A stretch of 55,238 nucleotides of DNA from Ectothiorhodospiraceae bacterium. Its GTDB lineage: Bacteria > Pseudomonadota > Gammaproteobacteria > Nitrococcales > Aquisalimonadaceae. The stretch lies in contig JAFIFV010000093.1 in the NCBI GenBank assembly GCA_020831845.1, positions 1-55,238 of the forward strand, written 5' to 3'. A model generated the notes under the pieces. The model saw nothing but the letters and a program-made list of their open reading frames with translations, did no database searches and was not told the DNA's origin. Positions 33,557 through 42,641 of this stretch are shown piece by piece. Numbering within the stretch: position 1 is the stretch's first letter; each line of letters opens with the position of its first letter. The position numbers and the translations under genes were made by a program.

Positions 33557-34096
33557 TCAACCGCGGAACAGGGCCTTGAACTTCTGCCTGGCCTTGACCA
33601 CTTTCGGTGAAACCACGGCCTGGCAGTAAGGCTGACCAGGATTGTTGCGGAAATAGTTCTGGTGGTAGTCCTCTGCCGGGTAGAACGCCTCCAGCGGCTT
33701 CAGTTCGGTAACCAGCTGACCCGACCAGAGCCCCTGGACAGCCACCTGATCCATGACCTCCCGCGCGGTTTCCGCCTGCTCCTGATCATGGTGGAAGATC
33801 ACCGAACGATACTGCGTGCCGACGTCGTGCCCCTGCCGGTTCAGTTGCGTGGGGTCGTGAATCGTGAAGAATATCTCCAGCAAGGTCCGATAGCTGACCT
33901 GCTCCGGATCGAAAACCAGCTGCACCACCTCTGCGTGGCCGGTGGCGCCCGAGCAGACCTGTTCATAGCTCGGGTTGGGTCGAGCGCCGCCGGCATAGCC
34001 GGAAACCACCTGCTCCACGCCCCGGACCATCTGGTAGACCGCCTCCAGGCACCAGAAACAGCCGCCGCCCAGGGTTGCCGTCTGCTGCGCACTCAT
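33557..34096 (-). CDS. msrA: Peptide methionine-(S)-sulfoxide reductase MsrA
   Basis: Repairs oxidised methionine. Its 179 residues start at ATG 34096 with GGGAGG upstream at a normal distance; GTG 34105 would place the ribosome site too close. The catalytic motif GGGCFWCLEAVYQ lies near the N terminus, followed by GVEQVVSGYAGG, YEQVCSGATGHAEVV and DPTQLNRQGHDVGTQYRS, all MsrA hallmarks. It runs convergently with the small gene. No MsrB domain is fused. Confidence 0.96.
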   Translation of the reverse strand: MSAQQTATLGGGCFWCLEAVYQMVRGVEQVVSGYAGGARPNPSYEQVCSGATGHAEVVQLVFDPEQVSYRTLLEIFFTIHDPTQLNRQGHDVGTQYRSVIFHHDQEQAETAREVMDQVAVQGLWSGQLVTELKPLEAFYPAEDYHQNYFRNNPGQPYCQAVVSPKVVKARQKFKALFRG

Positions 34097-34114
34097 CGCC
34101 ACCACCTCCCGTGC

Positions 34115-34981
34115 TCAGGCCAACTGCCAGGGGCCATCGCGGCTATCACCGAGAACATGCCCTTCATCCCGCAACTTCAGCAGATGTGCGTGCACCGACC
34201 CCTCGGCCACGCGATGCAGCGGCTGCGGCACATCGACATAAATGCGCCGGACCATATCCGGAATCATGCGCTCGCCGTCACGGACCGCATCCAGCACCAT
34301 GCCTTCACGCTCCATGCGATGGTCGATGATGCGCTGGAGCAAGCGTTCCGGTTCCTCCAGCAGCCGGCCGTGAGCCGGCGCGATGGCCTTGAGACCGAGC
34401 GCCTTGAGCCGGTGGAGGGAGTCCAGATAGGCCTGCATGTCGCCGTCCGGCGGCGAAATCACGACCGTGGTCTTGTCCATGACCTGATCGCCGGCAATCA
34501 GAACCTGTTCGTCCTCCAACAGGAAGCACAGGTGGTTGGCCGCGTGGCCGGGAGTATGCAAGGCACGCAGACTGAACTCGCCACAGTGGACGCGATCACC
34601 GTCATCCAATGTCACATCCGGCCGGAATTCGCGGTCGCTGACACCCTGCAGGCGAATGGCGTGGGCCAGCACCGGTGCACCCGTGAGTTCGGCCAGTCGC
34701 CGGCTCCCCGGGGAGTGGTCAGGGTGGGTGTGAGTCACCAGGATCCAGCGGATACGACCTCTGGCGGCATCGGCAACGCGCTGGATATGGGCTTCATCGT
34801 CCGGGCCGGGATCCACAACGGCCACCTCGTCCCGGCCTACCAGCCAGGTGTTGGTTCCAGGGCCGGTCATCATGCCCGGATTCGGCGCGGTGATGCGTCG
34901 AAGCAGCGGCGTGACCTGGACGATCAGTTCGGGATCGAATGCACGCCTGACCTCAGGCTGCATCCAGGGGGGCAAGGACAT
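34115..34981 (-). CDS. MBL-fold hydrolase, LACTB2/YflN-like
   Basis: A metallo-beta-lactamase-fold hydrolase of 288 residues with a full metal site: HTHPDHSPG (HxHxDH), the His in LHTPGHAANHL, the Asp in IAGDQVMDKTT and the last His in PAHGRLLEEP. A C-terminal winged-helix-like tail of about 80 residues (IDHRMEREGMVLDAV to HAHLLKLRDEGHV) is characteristic of the LACTB2 group, some of which act on RNA or thioesters. The substrate is unknown. It starts 18 bases upstream of msrA and probably shares its transcript. A perfect palindrome lies 20-35 bases before its start. Confidence 0.88.
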   Translation of the reverse strand: MSLPPWMQPEVRRAFDPELIVQVTPLLRRITAPNPGMMTGPGTNTWLVGRDEVAVVDPGPDDEAHIQRVADAARGRIRWILVTHTHPDHSPGSRRLAELTGAPVLAHAIRLQGVSDREFRPDVTLDDGDRVHCGEFSLRALHTPGHAANHLCFLLEDEQVLIAGDQVMDKTTVVISPPDGDMQAYLDSLHRLKALGLKAIAPAHGRLLEEPERLLQRIIDHRMEREGMVLDAVRDGERMIPDMVRRIYVDVPQPLHRVAEGSVHAHLLKLRDEGHVLGDSRDGPWQLA

Positions 34982-35000
34982 CTGTTCTCAAACCCTGTTG

Positions 35001-35016
35001 CTGCATGTACATGCAG
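35001..35016. promoter_or_regulatory. Perfect 16-bp palindrome before the MBL-msrA unit
   Basis: CTGCATGTACATGCAG is fully self-complementary and lies 20-35 bases upstream of the MBL hydrolase start. It could be an operator for a dimeric regulator. No matching partner site was seen elsewhere in the window. Confidence 0.35.
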
Positions 35017-35091
35017 TTCATCACAGCACGTGCCCATTTGACCAGTGCGGAATCAGGACATTCACACCAACTCGACATCCCGCCAGGCTCC

Positions 35092-37284
35092 TTAGGGAAG
35101 CGCTTGAGGGGCGGTGAACAGTCGCCGAACCTGCTCCGGAGGCATCGGCTTGCCCAACAGGAAGCCTTGTACGACGTCACATTGCTGGGCCTGCAGGAAA
35201 TCCATCTGCCCGGTGTTCTCGACGCCTTCGGCCACGACCCGAAGCCCAAGACCGTGCGCCATGGCGATCACCGCCCTGGTCAGCGCCACGTTGCCGGTGT
35301 CTCCGGGCAGATCCTCCACGAACGACTTGTCCATCTTCACCGAGTCCAGTGGCAGACGCTTCAGGTAGGACAACGAGGAATAGCCGGTACCGAAATCATC
35401 CATGGCGATGCTCACGCCGAGGGCCTTGCACGCCTCCAGGTGTTTCTGCGCCTGTTCGGGCGACTGGATCACCGCATGCTCGGTCAGCTCCAGCTCCAGC
35501 GTGCCGGGCGGAATGGCAGCCCGTGCCAACGCGTCGGACACTACTGTGACGAACTCCGGGTCAGCCAGTTGCAACGGAGAGACGTTCACCGCCACGCGAG
35601 GCGGCGCGAAGCCTTCGCGCACCCAGGCTGCCACCTGCTCGCAAGCCTGACGAATCACGGTGCGGCCCACCTCCACGATGAGCCCGGTTTCCTCCAGCAC
35701 CGCGAGAAACACGGAGGGCGACTGCAAGCCCTGGGAGGACTCCCAGCGCAGCAGAGCCTCCAGGCCGCACAATCGGCCATCCGCCACCGTGAACTGCGGC
35801 TGGTAGTGCAGCCGGAATTCCCCTGTCTCCAGGGCCCGCCGCAGTTGCGCTTCCAGACCAAGCGCGCCGGCGCGCTCCACGTCCAGTGCCGAATCGAACA
35901 ACCGCCAGGTGCGGCCACCTGCACCCTTGGCGCGGTACATTGCACTGGTGGCGCCACGAATCACGTCGCGGGCCGCCATTTCCCGGCCCCGCATGCGCAA
36001 GGCGCCAACACTGGCGCTGACCGGCATTTCATGGCCGGCGATCTGGACAGGCAGGTGGAACAACGCCATGGCACGCTCCACCAGGCTCTCGAGTTCGGTG
36101 GTCATCTGGCCAAGCGGAACCAGCAGGAACTCGTCACCACTGACCCGGGCGACCAGATGGGCGGGAAACGCCCGCTGCAGGCGCTTCGCGCACAAGCGCA
36201 ACAGGCGGTCGCCAATGTCACGGCCCAGCCCGTCATTAATGCGTCGCAGGCGATCCAGGCCGATCAGCAACACACTGAGTTCTCCCCGGTGCCGCTCGGC
36301 CTCCAGCAGCTGGTGCTCCAACGCGCCCAGGGCGCTGGACATGTTCGCCAGGCCGGTCAGCGGATCATGCCGCGTCATCCAGTCCAGTTGTCGCTGCGTG
36401 CGGTACTGATCGCTGATGTCCTGCACGGCTCCCATCACGGTCTGCACGCCGTGGGCGCCGCGCACCGGCTCGGCGTAGTGCTTGAGATAGCGGAGTTCGT
36501 CATTGGGCAGGCGAACGCGGTGGACCAGCTGGAAGGGCAGGCCCTCGCTGATGGCCCGCTCGGCGGCCGCAAGGAACCCGGCCCGATCGTCCTCATGGAC
36601 CAGATCCATGACCCTGGAAGCGTGCAGTACGTCCGACCCCGGAGGCAGGCCGAACAGCCTGGCGGCATCATCGGAAAGATGGATGGAGCGGACGTCGGCA
36701 TGCCATTCCCAACTGCCGATGGCGGCCAGGCGATGCACATGCCGGAGGCGGGTCTCACGGTTTCGCAGCGCCTGCTGGTCAGCTTGGATATAGGCCTCCA
36801 GAACCAGTGACATATCCAGGAACAGCACCTTGTGCAGGGCCTGCAGCACGGCAACCCGCCTGGCGGGCTCGCGCTCGTAGAGCGCGAAGACCGCGGGCAC
36901 CAGCTCGCGCAAATACTTTCCGTAGGCGCCCAGATACCACTTGGCGTCCAGCCCGCGCCGCTGGTGCACATGGCCCACCTCCCGGCGATTACCCGCGTAC
37001 CTTTCGCCGTAGTCACCACCGGTCAGCTGCCGGAAGTAATTGGCCAAGTGCTCCCGCAGCCGTTCGGCCTCCTGCTCGGAGGCCAGAACGGATGAGGTCT
37101 CGGGAAATCGCTGGAAATGGTCGAAGAAGCGTTCGAGGAATGCTTCCCGATCCTCAAGCGCAAGCCGCCTGCCCAGTTCGGCCAGCAGGTTCGCATCCTC
37201 GTCCGTGAGCTCAAGAAAAACCTTGTGTCGCGCCAGTTCCTCGGCTTCGGACGTCCTCCCCTGACTCAAGATCCTCACCCCCAA
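35092..37284 (-). CDS. Globin-coupled PAS-GGDEF-EAL cyclic-di-GMP protein
   Basis: A 730-residue signalling protein. Residues about 15-170 form a globin-coupled sensor domain (AFLERFFDHFQRFPETSSVL; REVGHVHQRRGLDAKWYLGAY, with the haem-ligating His among H105/H107). A PAS domain follows at about 185-295. The GGDEF domain has SGDEF at 382-386 and RHDPLTGLAN at its start. The EAL domain has EALLRW at 509, DDFGTGYSSLSYLKRLPLD and AEGVEN, so phosphodiesterase residues look intact. Haem-bound O2 or NO probably controls c-di-GMP turnover. TTG 37284 is the first possible start; GTG 37278 is an alternative and the true start is uncertain. It is downstream of aspS on the same strand. Confidence 0.9.
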   Translation of the reverse strand: MGVRILSQGRTSEAEELARHKVFLELTDEDANLLAELGRRLALEDREAFLERFFDHFQRFPETSSVLASEQEAERLREHLANYFRQLTGGDYGERYAGNRREVGHVHQRRGLDAKWYLGAYGKYLRELVPAVFALYEREPARRVAVLQALHKVLFLDMSLVLEAYIQADQQALRNRETRLRHVHRLAAIGSWEWHADVRSIHLSDDAARLFGLPPGSDVLHASRVMDLVHEDDRAGFLAAAERAISEGLPFQLVHRVRLPNDELRYLKHYAEPVRGAHGVQTVMGAVQDISDQYRTQRQLDWMTRHDPLTGLANMSSALGALEHQLLEAERHRGELSVLLIGLDRLRRINDGLGRDIGDRLLRLCAKRLQRAFPAHLVARVSGDEFLLVPLGQMTTELESLVERAMALFHLPVQIAGHEMPVSASVGALRMRGREMAARDVIRGATSAMYRAKGAGGRTWRLFDSALDVERAGALGLEAQLRRALETGEFRLHYQPQFTVADGRLCGLEALLRWESSQGLQSPSVFLAVLEETGLIVEVGRTVIRQACEQVAAWVREGFAPPRVAVNVSPLQLADPEFVTVVSDALARAAIPPGTLELELTEHAVIQSPEQAQKHLEACKALGVSIAMDDFGTGYSSLSYLKRLPLDSVKMDKSFVEDLPGDTGNVALTRAVIAMAHGLGLRVVAEGVENTGQMDFLQAQQCDVVQGFLLGKPMPPEQVRRLFTAPQALP

Positions 37285-37330
37285 CCCATGGCGTGGTTAT
37301 TCAATGCACCAGTCCTACCGGGGGCGGTCC

Positions 37331-39130
37331 TTATTCGGTATCCGAAGCCTCCTGCCCGATCGCAGCCCCTCGAAGGCGTATGCTGAGCTCGCGCAACTGC
37401 TCCTCGCTGACCGCGGAGGGCGCTTCTGTAAGCAGGCAACTGGCGGTCTGCGTCTTCGGAAAGGCCATCACGTCGCGGATGGAACCGGCCCCGGTCATCA
37501 GCATCACCAGGCGGTCGAGCCCGAACGCAATGCCCCCATGCGGAGGGGCACCATAGTCCAGCGCCTCCAGCAGGAAGCCGAACTTCTCCCGGGCTTCCTG
37601 CTCGTCAATCCCGAGCAGCCCGAGGACGGCCTGCTGCATGTCCGGGCGATGGATACGGATGGAGCCTCCCCCCACCTCGGTTCCGTTGAGAACCATATCA
37701 TACGCTCGGGAAAGAAGCTTTTCCGGATCCCCGTCACGCAGCTCTTCGACAGTGCCCACCTGGGGGGCGGTGAAGGGGTGATGCAAGGCGTAGAGACGAC
37801 CATCCTTGTCATCGTACTCGAACATGGGGAAATCCACGACCCACAGCGGCTGCCACTCGCCTTCGACCAGGCCGCGATCATGCCCCAGCCTCACGCGCAG
37901 GGCGCCCAGCGCCTCGTTGACGATCTTCGCCTTGTCAGCGCCGAAGAAGATCAGGTCCCCCGCCTCGGCACCGGTTCGTTGCAGTATGCCCCCGATGGCC
38001 TCCTCGGTCAGGAATTTCAGGATCGGAGACTGCAAGCCCTCGGTGCCGCTGGCCGGATCGTTGACCTTGATGTAGGCCAGGCCCTTGGCGCCGTAGCGGC
38101 CGACGAACTTGGTGTAGTCGTCGATTTCCTTGCGTGTCAGTTCACCGCCGGCGGGCAGGCGCATCGCCGCCACACGGCCCTTGGGGTCCTGCGCCGGACC
38201 GGCAAACACCTTGAAGTCGACGCCCGCCATCAGGTCCGAAACCTCGACCAGTTCCAGCGGAATACGCAGGTCGGGCCGGTCGATCCCGAAGCGGTCGACA
38301 GCTTCCTGGTAGGTCATCCGCGGGAACGGATCAGGCAGTTCCACACCAAGCTCGTCACGGAACAGTGTCCGGATCATGCCCTCCATCAATTGCATGATCT
38401 GCTCCTCGTTCATGAACGAGGTTTCGATATCCAACTGCGTGAATTCCGGCTGGCGGTCGGCCCGCAGATCTTCATCGCGGAAACAGCGCACGATCTGGTA
38501 GTAGCGGTCCATGCCGGCCATCATCAGCAGCTGCTTGAACAGCTGGGGGGATTGCGGCAGCGCGTAGAACTGCCCGGGGTGGACACGGCTGGGCACCAGG
38601 TAATCCCGCGCCCCTTCCGGCGTGGCTCGGGTCAGCATGGGGGTTTCGATGTCCAGAAAACCGTTGCTGTCCAGATAGCCGCGCAACTGGCTGGTGACGC
38701 GCGCCCTGGTGCGGATGCGGTTCAGCATGTCCGGACGCCGCAAGTCCACGTAACGGTAACGCAGCCGCACGTCCTCGCCCACTGTGTCCTCATCCAGCTG
38801 GAAGGGCGGGGTCTTCGCCGTGTTCAGCACTTCCAGCTCGTGGCCCAGCACCTCGATCTGTCCGGTGGTGAGGCCAGCGTTCTCGGTGCCCGCCGGGCGG
38901 CGGCGGACACGGCCGCGGATCCGAAGCACGAATTCGCTGCGGACCCGCTCCGCGGTGGCGAACACCGCCGCACGATCCGGATCGAAAACCACCTGCACCA
39001 GCCCTTCCCGGTCACGCAGGTCGATAAAGATGACACCGCCGTGGTCCCGGCGACGATGCACCCAGCCGCACAGTTCCACCTCGGTATCCAGATGCTCTTC
39101 GGTAACCTGCCCGCAGTAATGAGTACGCAT
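37331..39130 (-). CDS. aspS: Aspartyl-tRNA synthetase AspS
   Basis: A class II synthetase charging tRNA-Asp. Its 599 residues start at ATG 39130 ([20 protein letters not shown]). It has an N-terminal OB-fold, class II motifs (motif 2 in [20 protein letters not shown]; motif 3 in [13 protein letters not shown]) and the inserted GAD domain typical of bacterial AspRS. In the anticodon-binding domain it has [11 protein letters not shown], with His at position 30, as in non-discriminating enzymes that also charge tRNA-Asn. The upstream extension of the frame is not conserved. Confidence 0.96.
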   Translation of the reverse strand: MRTHYCGQVTEEHLDTEVELCGWVHRRRDHGGVIFIDLRDREGLVQVVFDPDRAAVFATAERVRSEFVLRIRGRVRRRPAGTENAGLTTGQIEVLGHELEVLNTAKTPPFQLDEDTVGEDVRLRYRYVDLRRPDMLNRIRTRARVTSQLRGYLDSNGFLDIETPMLTRATPEGARDYLVPSRVHPGQFYALPQSPQLFKQLLMMAGMDRYYQIVRCFRDEDLRADRQPEFTQLDIETSFMNEEQIMQLMEGMIRTLFRDELGVELPDPFPRMTYQEAVDRFGIDRPDLRIPLELVEVSDLMAGVDFKVFAGPAQDPKGRVAAMRLPAGGELTRKEIDDYTKFVGRYGAKGLAYIKVNDPASGTEGLQSPILKFLTEEAIGGILQRTGAEAGDLIFFGADKAKIVNEALGALRVRLGHDRGLVEGEWQPLWVVDFPMFEYDDKDGRLYALHHPFTAPQVGTVEELRDGDPEKLLSRAYDMVLNGTEVGGGSIRIHRPDMQQAVLGLLGIDEQEAREKFGFLLEALDYGAPPHGGIAFGLDRLVMLMTGAGSIRDVMAFPKTQTASCLLTEAPSAVSEEQLRELSIRLRGAAIGQEASDTE

Positions 39131-39240
39131 GAATCTGTCCGGCCCGTGTGCTGTTGATCGATGACGCTTGGCGCAAGCCCCTGCCAGGGAATCAATCCGG
39201 GGTTTTCGGGGATGCGGATAAGGCGAGGAATGGTAAGGCG

Positions 39241-39276
39241 TCACTCCGGGTGGCGCAAGGGAGACACCCGGAGTGA
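39241..39276 (-). terminator. Hairpin after fmdB
   Basis: TCACTCCGGGTG and CACCCGGAGTGA pair perfectly (12 bp, 12-base loop). The hairpin lies 14 bases past the fmdB stop on the minus strand. No T-tract follows, so termination efficiency is uncertain. Confidence 0.5.
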
Positions 39277-39289
39277 GTAACCGGGGATA

Positions 39290-39616
39290 TCAGGCCGAAG
39301 CCGTCTTGCCCGAGCCGGTGGCGCTGGACTTGCTCTCCGCCGCCGGTTTGCTCCCCGCTGCCGGTTTGCTCTCCGCCGCGGGTTTGCTGTCCGAGCCCCC
39401 CTTGGCGCTATCGCCGGCAAGGTTGCGCTTGCTACCCGACTTGAAGTCGGTTTCATACCAGCCGCCGCCCTTCAGGCGGAAACCCGCGGCAGAGATCTTT
39501 TTCCGCAAAGCCGGCTTGCCGCAGGCGGGACACTCTGTCAGAGGCGCATCGCTCATTTTCTGGATGGCTTCCAGATCATGGCCACAGGCCTCGCACTGGT
39601 ATTCATAAATAGGCAT
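39290..39616 (-). CDS. FmdB-family zinc-ribbon protein
   Basis: A 108-residue protein starting MPIYEYQCEACGHDLEAIQK, the standard FmdB beginning; a second Cys pair CPACGKPALRKK completes a putative zinc ribbon. GAGGA precedes ATG 39616. After residue 70 the chain becomes a disordered tail of repeated SKPAAE/SKPAAG units. Members are widespread small putative regulators or assembly proteins without a settled function. Placement just upstream of aspS on the same strand is common in proteobacteria. Confidence 0.9.
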   Translation of the reverse strand: MPIYEYQCEACGHDLEAIQKMSDAPLTECPACGKPALRKKISAAGFRLKGGGWYETDFKSGSKRNLAGDSAKGGSDSKPAAESKPAAGSKPAAESKSSATGSGKTASA

Positions 39617-39767
39617 GACGGTCGTCCTCGCAAGAACAATGACGGCTGGTATATAAGTCCCGCCCATCGGAGTCTCAAGGCTCCGGTGCGCTGTCACGGC
39701 GCCCGGCGGCAGATTGCATGACGCAGATGTTATCGTCATTGCCGGACAAATTCCCGGAGAATGTCAC

Positions 39768-40622
39768 ATGACGAGCACGCGACCCCGTTCCATTCTGATC
39801 ACTGGCTGCTCCACGGGTATTGGCCACGCGTGCGCCCATGGCCTGCGGCGACGGGGCTGGCGGGTTTTTGCCAGCGCCCGCAAATCGGCTGATGTACAGC
39901 GGTTGCGGGAGGAAGGGCTGGAATCGCTGCTACTGGACGTGGATAGCCCCGGCAGCATACGCGAGGCAGTGGGCACAGTGCTCGAGGCCACGAACGGGGG
40001 GCTGGATGCGCTGTTCAACAACGCCGGCTACGGTCAGCCTGGCGCACTGGAAGACATCTCCCGGGAGGCCCTGCGGGCGCAGTTCGAGACCAACCTGTTC
40101 GGTGCGCATGAGCTCTGCACGCTCGTGTTGCCCGCGATGCGGCGTCAGGGCCACGGGCGCATCGTGTTCAACAGCTCGGTGCTGGGCTTCGCCGCCCTGC
40201 CCTACCGGGGGCCCTACAATGCCTCGAAATTCGCCATGGAAGGTCTCGCCGACACGCTGCGCATGGAACTGGCCGGCAGCGGCATCACGGTCAGCCTGAT
40301 CGAGCCAGGCCCGATCAGCAGCGCATTCAGGGCCAACGCCTATCGGCACTACCAGGCCCACGTGGATGCCGCCGCCAGCGCCCATCGGAACCAGTACCAG
40401 GCAATGGAACGCAGGCTGACAGCCCCCGACAGCGTCACCGGCTTCACGCTAACCCCGGACGCGGTCCTGACGCGCCTGATCCATGCGCTGGAACACGCCC
40501 GGCCGAAACCGCGCTATTATGTGACCGTCCCAACACATGTGTTTGGCTACCTCAGGCGATTGCTGTCGACCCGCGCGATGGATCGCATCCTGCTACGCTC
40601 GACCCGCTCGGAAAGGGAGTGA
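39768..40622 (+). CDS. Short-chain dehydrogenase/reductase
   Basis: A classical SDR of 284 residues. The cofactor motif TGCSTGIGHACA lies near residue 12; NNAG follows in ALFNNAGYGQ, the catalytic Ser in FNSSVLGF, and the YxxxK pair in YNASKFAMEGLAD. The last 30 residues, rich in Arg, may attach to the membrane. GGAGA precedes ATG 39768. The substrate is unknown; the sequence resembles retinol- or 17-beta-hydroxysteroid-type SDRs that reduce lipophilic ketones. The next gene starts three bases after its stop. Confidence 0.88.
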   Translation: MTSTRPRSILITGCSTGIGHACAHGLRRRGWRVFASARKSADVQRLREEGLESLLLDVDSPGSIREAVGTVLEATNGGLDALFNNAGYGQPGALEDISREALRAQFETNLFGAHELCTLVLPAMRRQGHGRIVFNSSVLGFAALPYRGPYNASKFAMEGLADTLRMELAGSGITVSLIEPGPISSAFRANAYRHYQAHVDAAASAHRNQYQAMERRLTAPDSVTGFTLTPDAVLTRLIHALEHARPKPRYYVTVPTHVFGYLRRLLSTRAMDRILLRSTRSERE

Positions 40623-40625
40623 TGA

Positions 40626-41615
40626 ATGCAACGACAAGGGATCTGTCTGGCGGCAATGCTGATGGCCTGGCACATGGCGGCTCCGGCGCAGCAGGATCCG
40701 GACTACGGCACATTGGTGCTGGAATACGAGAACGACCTGTTCGCGGGCGAGGACCGCTACTACACCAGCGGCGTGCGCGCCACCTGGATTTCCCCTGATG
40801 AGCGCATTCCCGGCTGGGTACAAAGCGGCTCGGAACTGGTGCCGTTCTTCGATCGGCGCGGGAGCCGCAAGCTCAGCTACTCGCTGGGCCAGAACATGTA
40901 TACACCGGAGGATATCACCGACAGCAACCCGCCGGAGGACGACCGGCCCTATGCTGGCTGGCTCTATTTCGCGGTGGGCCTGGCCAGCGAAACGCGCGAG
41001 CGGGTGGACAGGCTGCAGCTGAGTCTGGGTGTGGTCGGCCCGGCCTCGCTGGCAGACAAGACGCAGGCCGAGATCCACCGCTTCATGGGTTCGGATCAAC
41101 CCGAAGGCTGGCAGACCCAACTGCGCAACGAACCCGCGCTGCTGGTGAGTTACGAACGTCAGTGGCGGACCTTCGCCGGCATGGGTGACGAAGGATGGGC
41201 CTGGGATCTGACGCCTTCCGCCGGCGGCGCCTTGGGTAACGTGTTCACGCAGGCCAATGTCGGCCTGACGCTACGCGCCGGCCGGTACCTGCCGCTGGAC
41301 TGGGGCCCTCCCCGCATCCAGCCGACGCTCCCCGGCTCGGGCGTATTCCGGCCCCGGGCATCATTCGGCTGGTATTTCTTTGTCAGCGCCGATGGCCGCG
41401 CCGTCGCCAGGGACATATTCCTGGACGGCAATTCATTCAGGAACAGCCGCAGCGTGGACAAGAAGCCACTGGTGGGGGAAATACAGGTGGGGGCTGCCGC
41501 CAACATCGGTCGCCGGGTACGCGTCAGCTATACCCATGTCTACTCCACCCGGGAGTTTGACAACCAGGCGGAGTCGCAGGAGTTCGGCACAATGGCGCTC
41601 TCCGTGCTGTTTTGA
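40626..41615 (+). CDS. LpxR-like outer-membrane lipid A deacylase
   Basis: A DUF2219/LpxR family protein of 329 residues with a signal peptide (MQRQGICLAAMLMAWHMAAP, AQQ). The LpxR signature appears as LEYENDLFAGEDRYYTSGVR and includes the Asn-Asp pair of the active site. Further on come IHRFMGSDQPEGWQTQL with the conserved His and an alternating-hydrophobic chain ending LSVLF, as expected for a beta-barrel with a terminal aromatic residue. LpxR removes the 3'-acyloxyacyl group of lipid A, which remodels the outer leaflet. It is translated from ATG 40626 and is probably co-transcribed with the SDR gene. Confidence 0.88.
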   Translation: MQRQGICLAAMLMAWHMAAPAQQDPDYGTLVLEYENDLFAGEDRYYTSGVRATWISPDERIPGWVQSGSELVPFFDRRGSRKLSYSLGQNMYTPEDITDSNPPEDDRPYAGWLYFAVGLASETRERVDRLQLSLGVVGPASLADKTQAEIHRFMGSDQPEGWQTQLRNEPALLVSYERQWRTFAGMGDEGWAWDLTPSAGGALGNVFTQANVGLTLRAGRYLPLDWGPPRIQPTLPGSGVFRPRASFGWYFFVSADGRAVARDIFLDGNSFRNSRSVDKKPLVGEIQVGAAANIGRRVRVSYTHVYSTREFDNQAESQEFGTMALSVLF

Positions 41616-41661
41616 GCACGATGAGCGCCTTGGCACAAGTTACCGCTGGAATCCCGCAGGA

Positions 41662-42126
41662 TCAGACCTGCGATTGCTGGTAGTTCTCCGGCCCCAGGCG
41701 GTCCAGCAGGTCCAGCTGCGTCTCCAGCCAGTCCACGTGCTCTTCCTCATCGTTGAGGATGTGCTGGAACAGATCGCGGCTGACGAAATCGCGGACGCTC
41801 TCGCAATGGACGATGGCATCGCGGAGCACCGGACAACCGTCGTATTCCAGCTTCAGGTCACACTCCAGGATTTCCCGGACGTTCTCGCCGATCATCAGCT
41901 TGCCAAGATCCTGCAGGTTCGGCAGACCTTCCAGGAACAGGATCCGCTCGATCAGCTTGTCCGCATGCTTCATCTCGTCAATGGATTCCTCGTATTCCTT
42001 GTCGCCGAGCTTGTGCAGCCCCCAGTCCTTGAGCATGCGGGAATGCAGAAAATACTGGTTGATGGCGGTGAGCTCGTTGTACAGCACCTTGTTCAGGAAC
42101 TCGATGACCTTCGGATCGCCCTTCAT
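41662..42126 (-). CDS. bfr: Bacterioferritin
   Basis: A 24-mer iron-storage protein subunit of 154 residues. Ferroxidase ligands are recognisable: Glu18 in [10 protein letters not shown], Glu51 and His54 in [13 protein letters not shown] with the haem-ligating Met52 between them, Glu94 in LKLEYDG, and Glu127/His130 in [22 protein letters not shown] precedes ATG 42126. It lies 177 bases downstream of bfd on the same strand. The spacer contains a short ATGGGG/CCCCAT hairpin and a possible separate promoter. Confidence 0.96.
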   Translation of the reverse strand: MKGDPKVIEFLNKVLYNELTAINQYFLHSRMLKDWGLHKLGDKEYEESIDEMKHADKLIERILFLEGLPNLQDLGKLMIGENVREILECDLKLEYDGCPVLRDAIVHCESVRDFVSRDLFQHILNDEEEHVDWLETQLDLLDRLGPENYQQSQV

Positions 42127-42303
42127 GGATTCCTCTCCTTGCTCTGCCGCTCGCTTTCGAAAACACCATCCCGGTCCGGCATACCCATGGGGGTCACCCC
42201 ATCAACACCGGAACCGGCTGCGTGACGCGCATTCTAGTACATCCGCCGAGCGGATTGGGAACGGCATGGGAAAAGGCAAATACGAGGAATTCGTAGTCAG
42301 GCT

Positions 42304-42540
42304 TCAGGCGGCGCCGGTCGCGAAGGTGCCTGACCGTACCGGCGGCAACTCGATGTGAACCGCGGTGGCGGAGATGGTGGCGGTGGCCTCGGTGAGGATC
42401 TCCCGGGCGTGCTGGCCACAGCGGCCGCAATTGCTGCAGACGCCCAGCTCCATGCGCAGCTCGCGCATGCTGCGGGCCCCGGCCGCAACGGCCTGGCGGA
42501 TATGGCTGTCGGTCACTCCCCGGCAAAGGCATACGTACAT
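42304..42540 (-). CDS. bfd: Bacterioferritin-associated ferredoxin Bfd
   Basis: A [2Fe-2S] protein that reduces bacterioferritin to release iron. Its 78 residues start MYVCLCRGVTDSHIRQAV. The cluster ligands Cys4, Cys6, Cys38 and Cys41 fit the Bfd pattern CxC...CxxC (VCSNCGRCGQ). AGAGGAG precedes ATG 42540. A convincing Fur box lies 37 bases upstream, consistent with induction by iron starvation. The upstream extension of the frame is spurious. Confidence 0.92.
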   Translation of the reverse strand: MYVCLCRGVTDSHIRQAVAAGARSMRELRMELGVCSNCGRCGQHAREILTEATATISATAVHIELPPVRSGTFATGAA

Positions 42541-42576
42541 GAATAAACTCCTCTGGCCACGAGTAGGAGTCTGAAT

Positions 42577-42595
42577 GCAAATGAGAGTGATTGTC
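42577..42595 (-). promoter_or_regulatory. Fur box upstream of bfd
   Basis: GCAAATGAGAGTGATTGTC matches the 19-base Fur consensus at 13 positions, including the inner AATGA...ATT core, and lies 37 bases before the bfd start, in promoter position. Confidence 0.65.
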
Positions 42596-42641
42596 AACCG
42601 CAAGAATAGATTTTGTGAATCAAGTCCGGACGGTGGCGCAG

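Noticed and set aside
35091..35104. CTTAGGGAAGCGCT near the end of the GGDEF-EAL gene resembles the outer end of the 26-bp repeat at 19643/21544.
   Set aside because: Only about 13 bases match and the similarity stops at once; too short to call a third copy.
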